The notes under the pieces: model-generated | Seen by the model: only the letters and a program-made list of their open reading frames with translations | What the model was told of the DNA's origin: nothing | Databases searched by the model: none | Shown: one piece after another, positions 45,875-54,539 of the stretch | How the letters are laid out: every line of letters starts with the position of its first letter | Position numbering within the stretch: the first letter of the stretch is position 1 | Made by a program: the position numbers and the translations under genes | NCBI RefSeq assembly: GCF_000518545.1 | Contig: NZ_KI912452.1 | Location: forward strand, 110,030 to 174,029 | Direction of reading: 5' to 3' | Origin: Hallella seregens ATCC 51272 | GTDB lineage: Bacteria > Bacteroidota > Bacteroidia > Bacteroidales > Bacteroidaceae | Length of the DNA: 64,000 bases

Positions 45875-47668
45875 ATGAACAGGTATAAGAAGGTGGCTGC
45901 CTCCATGGTTGCCGCTATATTCCTCCTTAGTCCAATCTCGATACAGGCCGGAGTGTGGGAGGATTATGTGGGCAAATCACCCAACAATGTGTTGCCCGAC
46001 TTTTCGTATGCGGGTTATCATCATGGGGAGGAGGCACCTGCCGATGTCTATTCATTGGGTTACACCATCATCAATGTGAAAGACTATATGGCAGCCAATG
46101 GACTGACGGCCCGTCAGGCACTCATGAATATAGCCGCCAAATATAAGAATAGGGAGAAGGCCAAGGTTATAATTTACTTCCCCGAGGGTGATTATGTGCT
46201 GCATACTAAGGATGACAATATAAACGGGAAGTCGTTTTGCATTAATATCTTGGCCGGACATATCGTATTGAAAGGCGATGGGGTAGGCAAGACGAGGCTT
46301 ATCATGCAGGACCCCAACCTGCCCAACAATCCCAATACGCTTTACAGTTCGCCCGCAATGATACAGTTGCGCAACAACGGAGAGGCCGCTCCGAAGTATT
46401 CCACCAAAGTGATGGCTGATGCAGATAAGGGCGGCATGAGTGTAGAGGTGGAGAATGCTTCGATGTACAAGGCGGGAGATTGGGTCTGCCTGAAGGTCGT
46501 CAATGCCGACCGAAATTTCATTGCAGAAGAGTTGGGCCGGCCGGCCGACAAGGCAATGACCAATCTTGTCAAGGTAGGCGTGCAGGTCTACGATGCCCAT
46601 CAAATCAAGTCGGTCAGCGGCAATACAGTTACTTTCTACGAGCCGTTGCTCCATCGGGTGGAAAGCAAGTACAATTGGACGCTCGACTGGTTCAAGCATT
46701 TTGAGGAGGTAGGTGTGGAAGACTTGACTTTCGTGGGAAACTGTGTACCCGACTTTAAGCATCACCGCACATGGCAGGACGATGGTGCCTACAAGCCCAT
46801 CCAGTATGTGCGCATGGTGAACTCTTGGATGCGCCGTGTCTCTTTTGAGAGTGTGAGCGAGGCTTGTACTTTCGATGGCTGTGCCAGTGTTTCGGCTACC
46901 GAGATAGAGATTATAGGCAATCGCGGTCATTCTGCCATACGTCTACAGAAGACCACCCGAGGCTTCATAGGCAATGTCTACGACCACACCCGGGGGCCGC
47001 TTACCGACGATCGGTCACAGATACTCGAGGATATGGGGCAATTTCATGCCTGTGGTGTATCGAAACAGAGCTTGGGTTGTGTGGTCTACAAGGTGAAGTG
47101 GGGCAGAGACGCTTGTTTTGAATCACATGCCACACAGCCGCGTGCCACGCTTATTGATGCCTGCTACGGAGGTTTCATGATGTATAGGATGGGTGGCGAC
47201 CAGTCGCAGTTGCCCAATCATCTCGATGATTTGGTCATTTGGAACTTTGACTGCAAGGGAACCTCGCTGCAGACCAAGAAAGCAGGTCGGTTTATCTGGT
47301 GGACGGATCCTGGAAAATCGGGATGGATGTGTTTCATGCCGCCTGTGATGGTGGGCTTCCATGGCAACGTCGCAGACTTGCATTTCAATAGTGACGAGAT
47401 AAAAAGGAATGAAGGCTACGGACTGGCCGAGGCTGCACACCCCTCGTTGTATCGTGCCCAAATACAGGAGCGGCTGCACAAGATCCCCGATTGGCTTGAC
47501 GAATTGGATTGTGTGGACCTGACCACAGGCTTGGGGAGAGGAACCGTTAGGACTCCACAACCTGCAGATGGCAGGATTTACAATCTTGAGGGACAGTGCG
47601 TGGGTACTGACCTGGATACTTTGCCACACGGCATCTACATCGTCTGTGGCAAGAAAGTGATGAGATAA
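45875..47668 (+). CDS. DUF4955 right-handed beta-helix protein, candidate PL29 GAG lyase
   Basis: 597 residues with a signal peptide (ends ISIQA). The body has the parallel beta-helix pattern of pectin lyase-like folds: VIIYFPEGDYVLHT, HIVLKGDGVGKTRLIM, EDLTFVGNCV, RRVSFESVSEACTFDGCASVS and EIEIIGNRGHSAIRL. It resembles DUF4955 proteins; as I recall, B. thetaiotaomicron BT3328 of this type founded lyase family PL29, acting on chondroitin, dermatan and hyaluronan. Presence with PL8, GH88 and a sulfatase supports the same activity. It ends in the tail IYNLEGQC...HGIYIVCGKKVMR. Last gene of the operon; the stop is followed by 76 bases before the convergent helicase gene. Confidence 0.75.
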   Translation: MNRYKKVAASMVAAIFLLSPISIQAGVWEDYVGKSPNNVLPDFSYAGYHHGEEAPADVYSLGYTIINVKDYMAANGLTARQALMNIAAKYKNREKAKVIIYFPEGDYVLHTKDDNINGKSFCINILAGHIVLKGDGVGKTRLIMQDPNLPNNPNTLYSSPAMIQLRNNGEAAPKYSTKVMADADKGGMSVEVENASMYKAGDWVCLKVVNADRNFIAEELGRPADKAMTNLVKVGVQVYDAHQIKSVSGNTVTFYEPLLHRVESKYNWTLDWFKHFEEVGVEDLTFVGNCVPDFKHHRTWQDDGAYKPIQYVRMVNSWMRRVSFESVSEACTFDGCASVSATEIEIIGNRGHSAIRLQKTTRGFIGNVYDHTRGPLTDDRSQILEDMGQFHACGVSKQSLGCVVYKVKWGRDACFESHATQPRATLIDACYGGFMMYRMGGDQSQLPNHLDDLVIWNFDCKGTSLQTKKAGRFIWWTDPGKSGWMCFMPPVMVGFHGNVADLHFNSDEIKRNEGYGLAEAAHPSLYRAQIQERLHKIPDWLDELDCVDLTTGLGRGTVRTPQPADGRIYNLEGQCVGTDLDTLPHGIYIVCGKKVMR

Positions 47669-47744
47669 ACAAACTGCCTGTTTATATATTCCTGGCTGGA
47701 GAGTAGCCTGATTGTAGCCGTCGCTTTTTTGCCGATGGCGGTGG

Positions 47745-49769
47745 TCAAGCATTCTCCAGCCCTTTTGCGTATGTATAGAGTCTTTTGTAGAAAGGGTGTC
47801 GGGTGAGTGTGGGCGCATTGCCGAGGATGATGAGCTTCATGCGTGCTCGGGTGATGGCTACATTCATACGGCGCAGGTCGCGCAGAAAGCCTATTTGTCC
47901 TTGGTCGTTGGCACGCACCATAGAGACAAGGATGATGTCGCGTTCCTGCCCTTGGAACCCGTCGACGGTGTTTATGGAAATGAGATGACGGTAGGGCTTG
48001 AAGAACTCGCGTCGCTTGATGAGTTGCCTCAGATATTGTACTTGAGCACGGTAGGGCGAGATGACACCCACGTCAATGCGCTCGTCAAGGATGCGTTGGC
48101 GGCCAATCTTGACGAAATAATCCTGCAAGGCGTCCAGCGTGAGGAAAGCCTCGCCACGGTTCACTCGGCCATAACTCTCGCCCACGAACTGCTCACTAAA
48201 GTCAGAAGCCTTCCCCAACCCTTCCGGTAGGAGAGAGTCGCCAATGTTCTTATGGGGGACTTGTTCCCCCTCCCCTGCCGGGGAGAGTTGTGGAGGGGCC
48301 GTGTCTATCCAGGTGAACGGATTCTCCAGGTCGAGTATTCCACGGTGTTTCGCTTGCGGAGCAGTCTCCACCCGACCGCCGTAGAACCATTCTGAAGAGA
48401 AGTGCATGATTTCTTCCCTCATGCGATACTGTACCTGCAACAAAGTGACACACTCGGGCTTCTGCTCAACAATGCGCTCCATGAGCGTTTTGCCCAGCCC
48501 TGCTTTCATGGCGGCGATACTCTTCACGGTGGGCGGAAGCTGACAGTGGTCACCTGCCAATACAACGCGTGAGACCCGACGGATGGGAATCCAGCAGGCT
48601 GCCTCAAGGGCTTGGGCGGCCTCGTCGATGAAGAGCGTGGAGAATTTCTGCCCCTCAAGCAGACGGCTGTCGGCCCCTACGAGGGTGGAAGCTATGACGC
48701 GTGCCTCGCCGAAGAGCTCGGCATTGATGCGTATTTCCAGTTCGGCGGCCCTCGATTTCAACCGTTCCATCTTCTGGTGGTAGCTCTCGTCGCGTCCCTT
48801 ACGTTTCTTGCGTAGTTCGCGTATGGCTTTTCGGATGGCCCACAGCTGTGGGTAGTCAGGATGTGCCTCAAAGCGGCGCTCGTAGGTGAATCCCAGCATT
48901 TTGTCGTTCACGCGGGTGGGATTGCCGATGCGCAGCACGTTGATGCCTCGGTCAACAAGTTTTTCCGAAATCCAGTCTACGGCCATGTTGCTCTGTGCGC
49001 ACACCAGTACCTGACTCTCGCGCATGAGTGTTTCATTGATGGCTTCGACCAATGTGGTGGTCTTGCCGGTTCCCGGCGGCCCGTGCACCACCTCCACATC
49101 CTTGGCCCGCAACACTTCGTTGACGGCCCTTTCCTGGGTGACATTAAGCCAAGGGAAACTCATGGGTGCAAATGTGAATCGCTGGGCCGGTATGTGGGAA
49201 TAGAACAGATCACGCAGGTAGGCCATACGATTGCCCTTGGCTTTGATGACCCGGTCAAGGGCGGAGAACATGGCACGATAGCTGGTCTCGTCGAACGACA
49301 GTTGCACGCCAAGGGGCATCGTGGCCGAGGTTACGTCGCTGACGCGCCCCTCAGGCAGGGTCACCACCATGCGGTCACCATCCACATAGGAGACAGTGCC
49401 ACCACAAAGCAGCTTCACCGATGCGGGCAAGTTGGCGGACGCAGGGGTCGAAGGCTTGTCCGCATCCTGCTTGGCACTGTTCGAGGAGGCATTGGGGGAG
49501 AGGGCAAAAAGCATGATTTGTTTGCCGAACTCGAAATTGTGCTCAATGTCCTGGTCGGCTGTTCGGAAGATTTCGAGGGAGAGCTGGTTGAGCGAGTTGT
49601 AAAAAGTGTTGCCCGTCCGAATCGGATACCACGCGTCTCCACGTTTCACCTGTCGGCCTATGCCGCGGGCTTCGGTCTGCTGGCGAAATGCTTCTTTCTC
49701 GGTCTGGTATTCCTGTTGCAGCAACAGGCGTTGTCGCTGTAGGGCTTGTATGGGAGACTCCTGTGTCAT
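47745..49769 (-). CDS. SF1B (UPF1/IGHMBP2-like) DNA/RNA helicase
   Basis: 674-residue ATP-dependent helicase. Walker A VHGPPGTGKTTTLVEA (about residues 229-244), Walker B LFIDEAAQALEAACW, motif III LAGDHCQLPPTVKS, motif IV QYRMREEIMHFSSEWF, motif V INTVDGFQGQERDIILVS and motif VI RRMNVAITRAR are all present. Between motif IV and the later WIDTA...EQFVGESYGRVN region lie about 30 residues (PPQLSPAGEGEQVPHKN and on) encoded by GC-rich palindromic DNA; relatives have a shorter link there as I recall. Start at 49769 is fixed by the promoter at 49779-49809. Not linked in function to the GAG operon that ends beside it. Confidence 0.92.
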   Translation of the reverse strand: MTQESPIQALQRQRLLLQQEYQTEKEAFRQQTEARGIGRQVKRGDAWYPIRTGNTFYNSLNQLSLEIFRTADQDIEHNFEFGKQIMLFALSPNASSNSAKQDADKPSTPASANLPASVKLLCGGTVSYVDGDRMVVTLPEGRVSDVTSATMPLGVQLSFDETSYRAMFSALDRVIKAKGNRMAYLRDLFYSHIPAQRFTFAPMSFPWLNVTQERAVNEVLRAKDVEVVHGPPGTGKTTTLVEAINETLMRESQVLVCAQSNMAVDWISEKLVDRGINVLRIGNPTRVNDKMLGFTYERRFEAHPDYPQLWAIRKAIRELRKKRKGRDESYHQKMERLKSRAAELEIRINAELFGEARVIASTLVGADSRLLEGQKFSTLFIDEAAQALEAACWIPIRRVSRVVLAGDHCQLPPTVKSIAAMKAGLGKTLMERIVEQKPECVTLLQVQYRMREEIMHFSSEWFYGGRVETAPQAKHRGILDLENPFTWIDTAPPQLSPAGEGEQVPHKNIGDSLLPEGLGKASDFSEQFVGESYGRVNRGEAFLTLDALQDYFVKIGRQRILDERIDVGVISPYRAQVQYLRQLIKRREFFKPYRHLISINTVDGFQGQERDIILVSMVRANDQGQIGFLRDLRRMNVAITRARMKLIILGNAPTLTRHPFYKRLYTYAKGLENA
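48241..48300. repeat. GC-rich palindromic insertion inside the helicase gene
   Basis: Contains CTCCCC-TGCC-GGGGAG (48270-48285) and flanking C-rich words, and encodes a low-complexity stretch in frame. Its make-up resembles the insertion in the RNase H gene (20196-20290). Confidence 0.5.
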
Positions 49770-49778
49770 AACTGCGCG

Positions 49779-49809
49779 CAAATGTAGAAATAATCGTAGA
49801 ATTGTGCAA
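49779..49809 (-). promoter_or_regulatory. Bacteroidetes-type promoter of the helicase gene
   Basis: On the minus strand TTG (49809-49807), 20 bases, TACATTTG (49786-49779): a full consensus match ten bases from the start codon, implying a very short or absent leader. Confidence 0.7.
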
Positions 49810-49862
49810 GGATGCAGGCCCAAAAGTTTCCCGTTTTTATTTTCTTAAATTGTGTAAATCCC

Positions 49863-49893
49863 TTGGCCTTTCAAAGATTTAACCATATCTTTG
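49863..49893 (+). promoter_or_regulatory. Bacteroidetes-type promoter of the tRNA-Gly/tRNA-Leu genes
   Basis: TTG (49863-49865), 20 bases, TATCTTTG (49886-49893), eleven bases before the first tRNA. The lipoprotein gene at 50105 may be read from the same transcript. Confidence 0.8.
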
Positions 49894-49903
49894 CATACGT
49901 TGT

Positions 49904-49976
<73 letters not shown>

Positions 49977-49997
49977 CAGGGTTAGATACAATCCGAT

Positions 49998-50083
49998 GCC
50001 GCAATGGTGGAATTGGTAGACACGAGGGACTTAAAATCCCTTGGCCAGTAATGGCTGTGCGGGTTCGAGTCCCGCTCGCGGCA
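49998..50083 (+). tRNA. tRNA-Leu (anticodon UAA)
   Basis: 86 bases with a long variable arm (TTGGCCAGTAATGGCTGT region), anticodon loop CTTAAAA between GGGA and TCCC, and T-stem GCGGG / CCCGC. The acceptor stem (GCCGCAA / TCGCGGC) has an A-C mismatch at the sixth pair. Discriminator A, as expected for leucine. Confidence 0.94.
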
Positions 50084-50104
50084 CTTCCTAAATTTTTAGT
50101 CATT

Positions 50105-51781
50105 ATGCGCAATCAACTAATTCTTTCTCTCTCTGTTTTCTCTGTGCTGACATTCTCAGCCTGTTCCAAACTGGGCCCCTTGTCGGCCGACCAGTTTACG
50201 GTAGATCCTAACCCGCTGGAGACACAGCATGGCCAAGTGCCGGCCACAGTCAATGGCACATTCCCTGCCAAGTATATGAAGACCAAGGCTGTGGTTACTG
50301 TGGTTCCCGAACTGCGTTACGGCAACGGACAGGTGGCCAAGGGACAGGGTACCACGTTCCAGGGCGAACGCGTCATGGGCAATGACCAGACCATCTCGTA
50401 CAAAGTGGGTGGCCGCTACACCATGAAGACGACATTCGACTACGTGCCCGAGATGCAGCAGAGCGAAATGTATCTCACGTTTGATGCTCGTCTGGGCAAG
50501 AAGAAAGTGAACGTGCCAGCAGTCAAGGTGGCCACGGGTGTTCTTGCCACAGCCGAGCTTTACCGCCAGACCATGATGAATGCCGGCGGCTGCATTGCTC
50601 CCGACTCTTTCCAGCGTGTGAAGGCCCAAAAGACCGAAGCCAACATCAAGTTCCTTGTGAACCAGGCCAACCTGCGCAAGAGCGAGCTGAAGAACAGTTC
50701 GGTGAAAGAATTCATCAACATGCTCAAGCAGATCAATGCCGACCGCGAGGGTCTCAACCTGCGTAATGTAGAGGTGTCGGCCTATGCCTCGCCAGAGGGT
50801 GGTTTCAGCTTCAACGACAAGCTGGCCGGCAAGCGTCAGAACACCAGTGAGAACTATGTGAAGCAGCAACTCAAGGCAGCCCAGTTGGGCGACGCTAACG
50901 TTGATGCCCACTATACTGCCCAGGATTGGGATGGATTCAAGCGCCTCGTGCAGGCCAGCAACATTCAGGACAAGAACGTTATCTTGCGTGTGCTGGAAAT
51001 GTATAAGGATCCCGAGGAGCGCGAGCGTCAGATTCGTAACATGAGCGAGGGCTTCCGCGAACTGGCCGACGGTATTTTGCCCGAGTTGCGTCGTAGCCGT
51101 CTCATCATCAATTATGAGACCGTGGGCCGTTCCGACGACCAGATCAAGGAGCAGTACGCCAGTGATCCCACTCGGCTGAGCGCCGACGAGCTGCTTTATG
51201 CCGCCAGTCTGGAGCAAGATGCCAGCAAGAAGGAAGCCATCTACAAGAAAGCAACCGAGCTTTACGGCAACGACTATCGTGCTTACAACAACTTGGCTGC
51301 GTTGGCATTCAACCGTGGCGATGAGACGACAGCCAAGTCGTACATCAACCAGGCTATGGGCAAGAATACCAAGGCTCCTGAGGCCAATGCCAATCTGGGA
51401 CTCATTGCCCTGCGCCACGGCAACCTGCAGGAGGCCGAGAGCTGCCTGGCCAATGCCATTGATGCCAACGGATTTGGCGAGGCTCTGGGCAACCTGAATA
51501 TTGCCAAGGGCAACTACGACACAGCTGTGCGCAACTTTGACAACTCAAAGTCGAACAGTGCCGCACTGGCCCAGCTGCTCAACAAGGACTATGCCTCGGC
51601 GGCCGCTACGCTGAAAGCTGTGAAAAATCCCGATGCCATGACCGACTATCTGATGGCCATTGTACAGAACCGCCAGGGCAATGTAGCTTCTGCACGCGAG
51701 TATCTGCAGAAAGCTACGTCGGCCGATGCTGCTCTGGCTGCTTATGCTGTCAAGGATTTGGAATTTGCCAACTTGAAGTAA
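50105..51781 (+). CDS. TPR-repeat lipoprotein with an OmpA-like segment
   Basis: 558-residue lipoprotein (lipobox FSAC near residue 20, followed by SKLGPL). After a beta-rich N-terminal region, residues about 215-260 (NVEVSAYASPEGGFSFNDKLAGKRQNTSENYV) resemble the peptidoglycan-binding core of OmpA-type domains. The C-terminal third holds tetratricopeptide repeats (AYNNLAALAFNRGDETTAKSYINQA; APEANANLGLIALRHGNLQEAESCLANA). A role in envelope structure or assembly is plausible. The ATG at 50105 is the true start; the frame is open upstream only because it crosses the two tRNA genes. Confidence 0.82.
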   Translation: MRNQLILSLSVFSVLTFSACSKLGPLSADQFTVDPNPLETQHGQVPATVNGTFPAKYMKTKAVVTVVPELRYGNGQVAKGQGTTFQGERVMGNDQTISYKVGGRYTMKTTFDYVPEMQQSEMYLTFDARLGKKKVNVPAVKVATGVLATAELYRQTMMNAGGCIAPDSFQRVKAQKTEANIKFLVNQANLRKSELKNSSVKEFINMLKQINADREGLNLRNVEVSAYASPEGGFSFNDKLAGKRQNTSENYVKQQLKAAQLGDANVDAHYTAQDWDGFKRLVQASNIQDKNVILRVLEMYKDPEERERQIRNMSEGFRELADGILPELRRSRLIINYETVGRSDDQIKEQYASDPTRLSADELLYAASLEQDASKKEAIYKKATELYGNDYRAYNNLAALAFNRGDETTAKSYINQAMGKNTKAPEANANLGLIALRHGNLQEAESCLANAIDANGFGEALGNLNIAKGNYDTAVRNFDNSKSNSAALAQLLNKDYASAAATLKAVKNPDAMTDYLMAIVQNRQGNVASAREYLQKATSADAALAAYAVKDLEFANLK

Positions 51782-51858
51782 GCAGTTCTATACCATGGTT
51801 CGGCCCTGTGATTTGATGCCGGGCGTGTATGCGCCTTTCACAGTTATTATATCATAAA

Positions 51859-51889
51859 GGAAAGAAGGTCGCTTGGGCGGCCTCTTTCC
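51859..51889 (+). terminator. Probable terminator after the TPR lipoprotein gene
   Basis: A 13-bp stem with one bulged A and one G-T pair (GGAAAGA...GGTCGC / GCGGCCTCTTTCC) around a TTGG loop. The downstream T-run is weak. Confidence 0.5.
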
Positions 51890-51932
51890 GTTCTATACTT
51901 ACATCTTATGTGCTTTCAGCGGCATGAGCGTC

Positions 51933-52928
51933 ATGTATAAATCTCTTCTTTTCTGCTCTCTTGCACTTTTGCTGGTTTCTTGTGGTGTGGACAGCAAGCA
52001 TTTCAAGATAGAAGGCCGTTTCCTCCACATGAATCAGGGCGAACTCTATGTCTATGGTGGCGATGGTTCGGTGGACGGCATTGACACCATCAAGGTGGAG
52101 GGCGGCCGCTTTGCCTATGAAATGCCCTGTGAGCATGCCAGTACGCTTATGCTGGTGTTCCCCAACTTTTCCGAACAACCCATTTTTGCCGAGCCGGGCA
52201 AGTCGGTCGACATAGACGGTGACGCCTCACACTTGAAAGAACTAAAGGTGAAGGGCACCGACGACAACGAACTGATGACAAAGTTCCGCCAGCAGATAGC
52301 CAATGCCTCTCCGCCAGAGACCAAACGGTATGCCCGACAGTTCTGCGAGGATCATCCGGAGTCGGCAGTGAGTGTGTATCTGGTGAGGCGATACTTCGTG
52401 GCCGCAGTCGAGCCCGATTATCGTCAGGCCGTTACCCTCATCCGGATGATGGAGCCCAGGCAGCCCGCCAATGGCCAGTTGGTGCACATGAAACAGTTGC
52501 TCAAGGCTCTGGGCTCCACGGGTGTGGGAGCTGCATTGCCGGCCTTTACCGCTTACGACATGAACGGACGGCTGGTCTCATCAGCCGACCTTTCTGCAGG
52601 GCTGGTCGTGGTCTGCACATGGGCCTCGTGGAGTTATGAGAGCACAGACATGCTACGCCAGATTCACCAGCTACAACGGAGCTCCCAAGGGAGGCTTAAG
52701 GTGGTTTCGATTTCACTGGATGCGGGTAAACAGGACTGCCGCCCTACGCTGAAGAACGACAGCATATCCTGGCCCAACATCTGTGATGGCATGATGTTCG
52801 ACGGCAAGACGGTGCAGCACCTGGGGCTGAAGTCCGTGCCGGACAACCTGCTGCTGCGCAATGGCCGCATCATTGCACGCAGTCTTTCCCCACAAGAACT
52901 GCAACAAAAAATCAAACAGAATTTGTAA
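51933..52928 (+). CDS. TlpA/DUF4369-type lipoprotein lacking the CxxC motif
   Basis: 331-residue lipoprotein (MYKSLLFCSLALLLVSC, lipobox VSC). The N-terminal part matches DUF4369 (HFKIEGRFLHMNQGELYVY), followed by a helical middle and a C-terminal thioredoxin-like domain. In that domain the usual FWASWCGPC reads CTWASWSYES, so both redox cysteines are replaced by Ser. The rest of the fold is kept (KVVSISLDAG, SVPDNLLLRNGRIIARSL). It should therefore not act as a thiol oxidoreductase and may bind a partner instead (inference). ATG at 51924 is an alternative start. Confidence 0.85.
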   Translation: MYKSLLFCSLALLLVSCGVDSKHFKIEGRFLHMNQGELYVYGGDGSVDGIDTIKVEGGRFAYEMPCEHASTLMLVFPNFSEQPIFAEPGKSVDIDGDASHLKELKVKGTDDNELMTKFRQQIANASPPETKRYARQFCEDHPESAVSVYLVRRYFVAAVEPDYRQAVTLIRMMEPRQPANGQLVHMKQLLKALGSTGVGAALPAFTAYDMNGRLVSSADLSAGLVVVCTWASWSYESTDMLRQIHQLQRSSQGRLKVVSISLDAGKQDCRPTLKNDSISWPNICDGMMFDGKTVQHLGLKSVPDNLLLRNGRIIARSLSPQELQQKIKQNL

Positions 52929-52960
52929 CGCCACTCTTTTCCACGGAAATTCCTGTCCCT

Positions 52961-54508
52961 ATGCTTGTCAAAACCTATAGCGCCGCAGTGAATGGCCTCG
53001 ACGTAACACCTGTTACCATTGAGGTGAGCCTTACCCGGGGCGTGATGTATCATCTCACGGGGCTGGGCGATGAGGCCGTGCGCGAGGGTCGCGACCGTAT
53101 CTCAGCCGCCATGCTGCACAACGGATTCCACTTTCCAAAGGCCGACATCACCGTCAACATGGCTCCGGCCGACCTGCGCAAGGAGGGAAGCAGCTTCGAC
53201 CTGCCATTGGCCATCGCCATCCTTGCGGCCGACGGACAGGTGCCGACCGACGGGCTCGACCGTTATATGATGGTGGGCGAGCTGGGACTCGACGGTAAGC
53301 TGCAGCCGGCCAAGGGGGTGCTGCCCATTGCCATCAAGGCCAGGGCCGAACACTACAAAGGACTTATCGTGCCTCGCGAGAACGTGCGCGAGGCCGCCAT
53401 CGTGAACCAACTGGAGGTGTATGGCATGGACACAATGGCTGCCGTCATCGGGTTCCTGACGGGCCGGACGCCTTGCGAACCCACCGAAGTGGACACGCGG
53501 CGCGAGTTTTACGAGCAGCAATACAATTTCGACCTCGACTTTGCCGACGTGCGTGGCCAGGAGAATGTGAAACGGGCACTCGAGGTGGCGGCTGCCGGAG
53601 GCCACAACCTCATTATGATTGGTCCTCCGGGTAGCGGTAAGAGCATGATGGCGAAGCGGCTGCCCTCCATACTACCGCCGCTGACACTGTCCGAGAGCCT
53701 GGAGACCACGCAGATACACTCGGTGGCCGGACTGCTGGCCCGCCAGTCGGCACTTATCTCGCAACGACCTTTCAGGTCGCCGCATCACACCATATCCGAG
53801 GTGGCCCTTGTAGGGGGAGGAATGAATCCTATGCCCGGCGAAATCAGTCAGGCCCATAATGGCGTGCTCTTCTGCGACGAGCTTCCCGAGTTCAGCAAGC
53901 ACACCCTGGAAGTGTTGCGCCAGCCGCTCGAAGACCGTGTCATTACCATTAGCCGGGCCAAATATTCGGTGACCTTTCCGTGCAGTTTTATGTTTGTGGC
54001 CAGCATGAATCCCTGTCCCTGCGGCTACTATGGAGACCCGACCCACCACTGCGTGTGCACGCCGGGACAAATACAGAAATACCTGAACAAGATTTCAGGG
54101 CCGCTTATGGACCGTATCGACATTCAGTGCGAGATAGCCGCCCTGCCGTTCAAGGACATCAGTAAGGCGGCCCCGGGTGAGCCGAGTGCATGTATCCGTG
54201 AGCGGGTGATTGCCGCCCGGGCCATGCAGACCGAACGATTCAAGGAATACAAGGACGTGCACTGCAATGCGCAGATGACCGAACGTATGATTCACCGCTA
54301 TGCGGAGCCCGACGACCAGGGGCTGGAGTTGTTGCGCGTGGCCATGGAGCGGTTGTCGCTCTCGGCGCGGGCCTACAGTCGCATTCTCAAGGTGGCCCGC
54401 ACCATTGCCGACCTGGCCGGAGCAGAGCACGTGGGCAACGGCCATTTGGCCGAAGCCATCGGCTATCGAAACCTCGACCGCGGCGACTGGGCCGAGCGGG
54501 GATTATAA
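52961..54508 (+). CDS. comM: YifB/ComM family Mg-chelatase-like AAA+ ATPase
   Basis: 515-residue hexameric ATPase. In naturally competent bacteria ComM drives branch migration during recombination of incoming DNA. The N-terminal ChlI-like S5 fold (residues 1-170; GLGDEAVREGRDRISAAM) precedes the AAA+ domain with Walker A GPPGSGKSMMAKRL (about 221-234), Walker B VLFCDELPEF and the arginine-finger region, then the C-terminal Mg-chelatase domain (LSLSARAYSRILKVARTIADL). The family is firm. It lies 32 bases after the TlpA-like lipoprotein gene. Confidence 0.94.
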   Translation: MLVKTYSAAVNGLDVTPVTIEVSLTRGVMYHLTGLGDEAVREGRDRISAAMLHNGFHFPKADITVNMAPADLRKEGSSFDLPLAIAILAADGQVPTDGLDRYMMVGELGLDGKLQPAKGVLPIAIKARAEHYKGLIVPRENVREAAIVNQLEVYGMDTMAAVIGFLTGRTPCEPTEVDTRREFYEQQYNFDLDFADVRGQENVKRALEVAAAGGHNLIMIGPPGSGKSMMAKRLPSILPPLTLSESLETTQIHSVAGLLARQSALISQRPFRSPHHTISEVALVGGGMNPMPGEISQAHNGVLFCDELPEFSKHTLEVLRQPLEDRVITISRAKYSVTFPCSFMFVASMNPCPCGYYGDPTHHCVCTPGQIQKYLNKISGPLMDRIDIQCEIAALPFKDISKAAPGEPSACIRERVIAARAMQTERFKEYKDVHCNAQMTERMIHRYAEPDDQGLELLRVAMERLSLSARAYSRILKVARTIADLAGAEHVGNGHLAEAIGYRNLDRGDWAERGL

Positions 54509-54539
54509 TCAGGAACATCAACCAATCACGAACGATACA

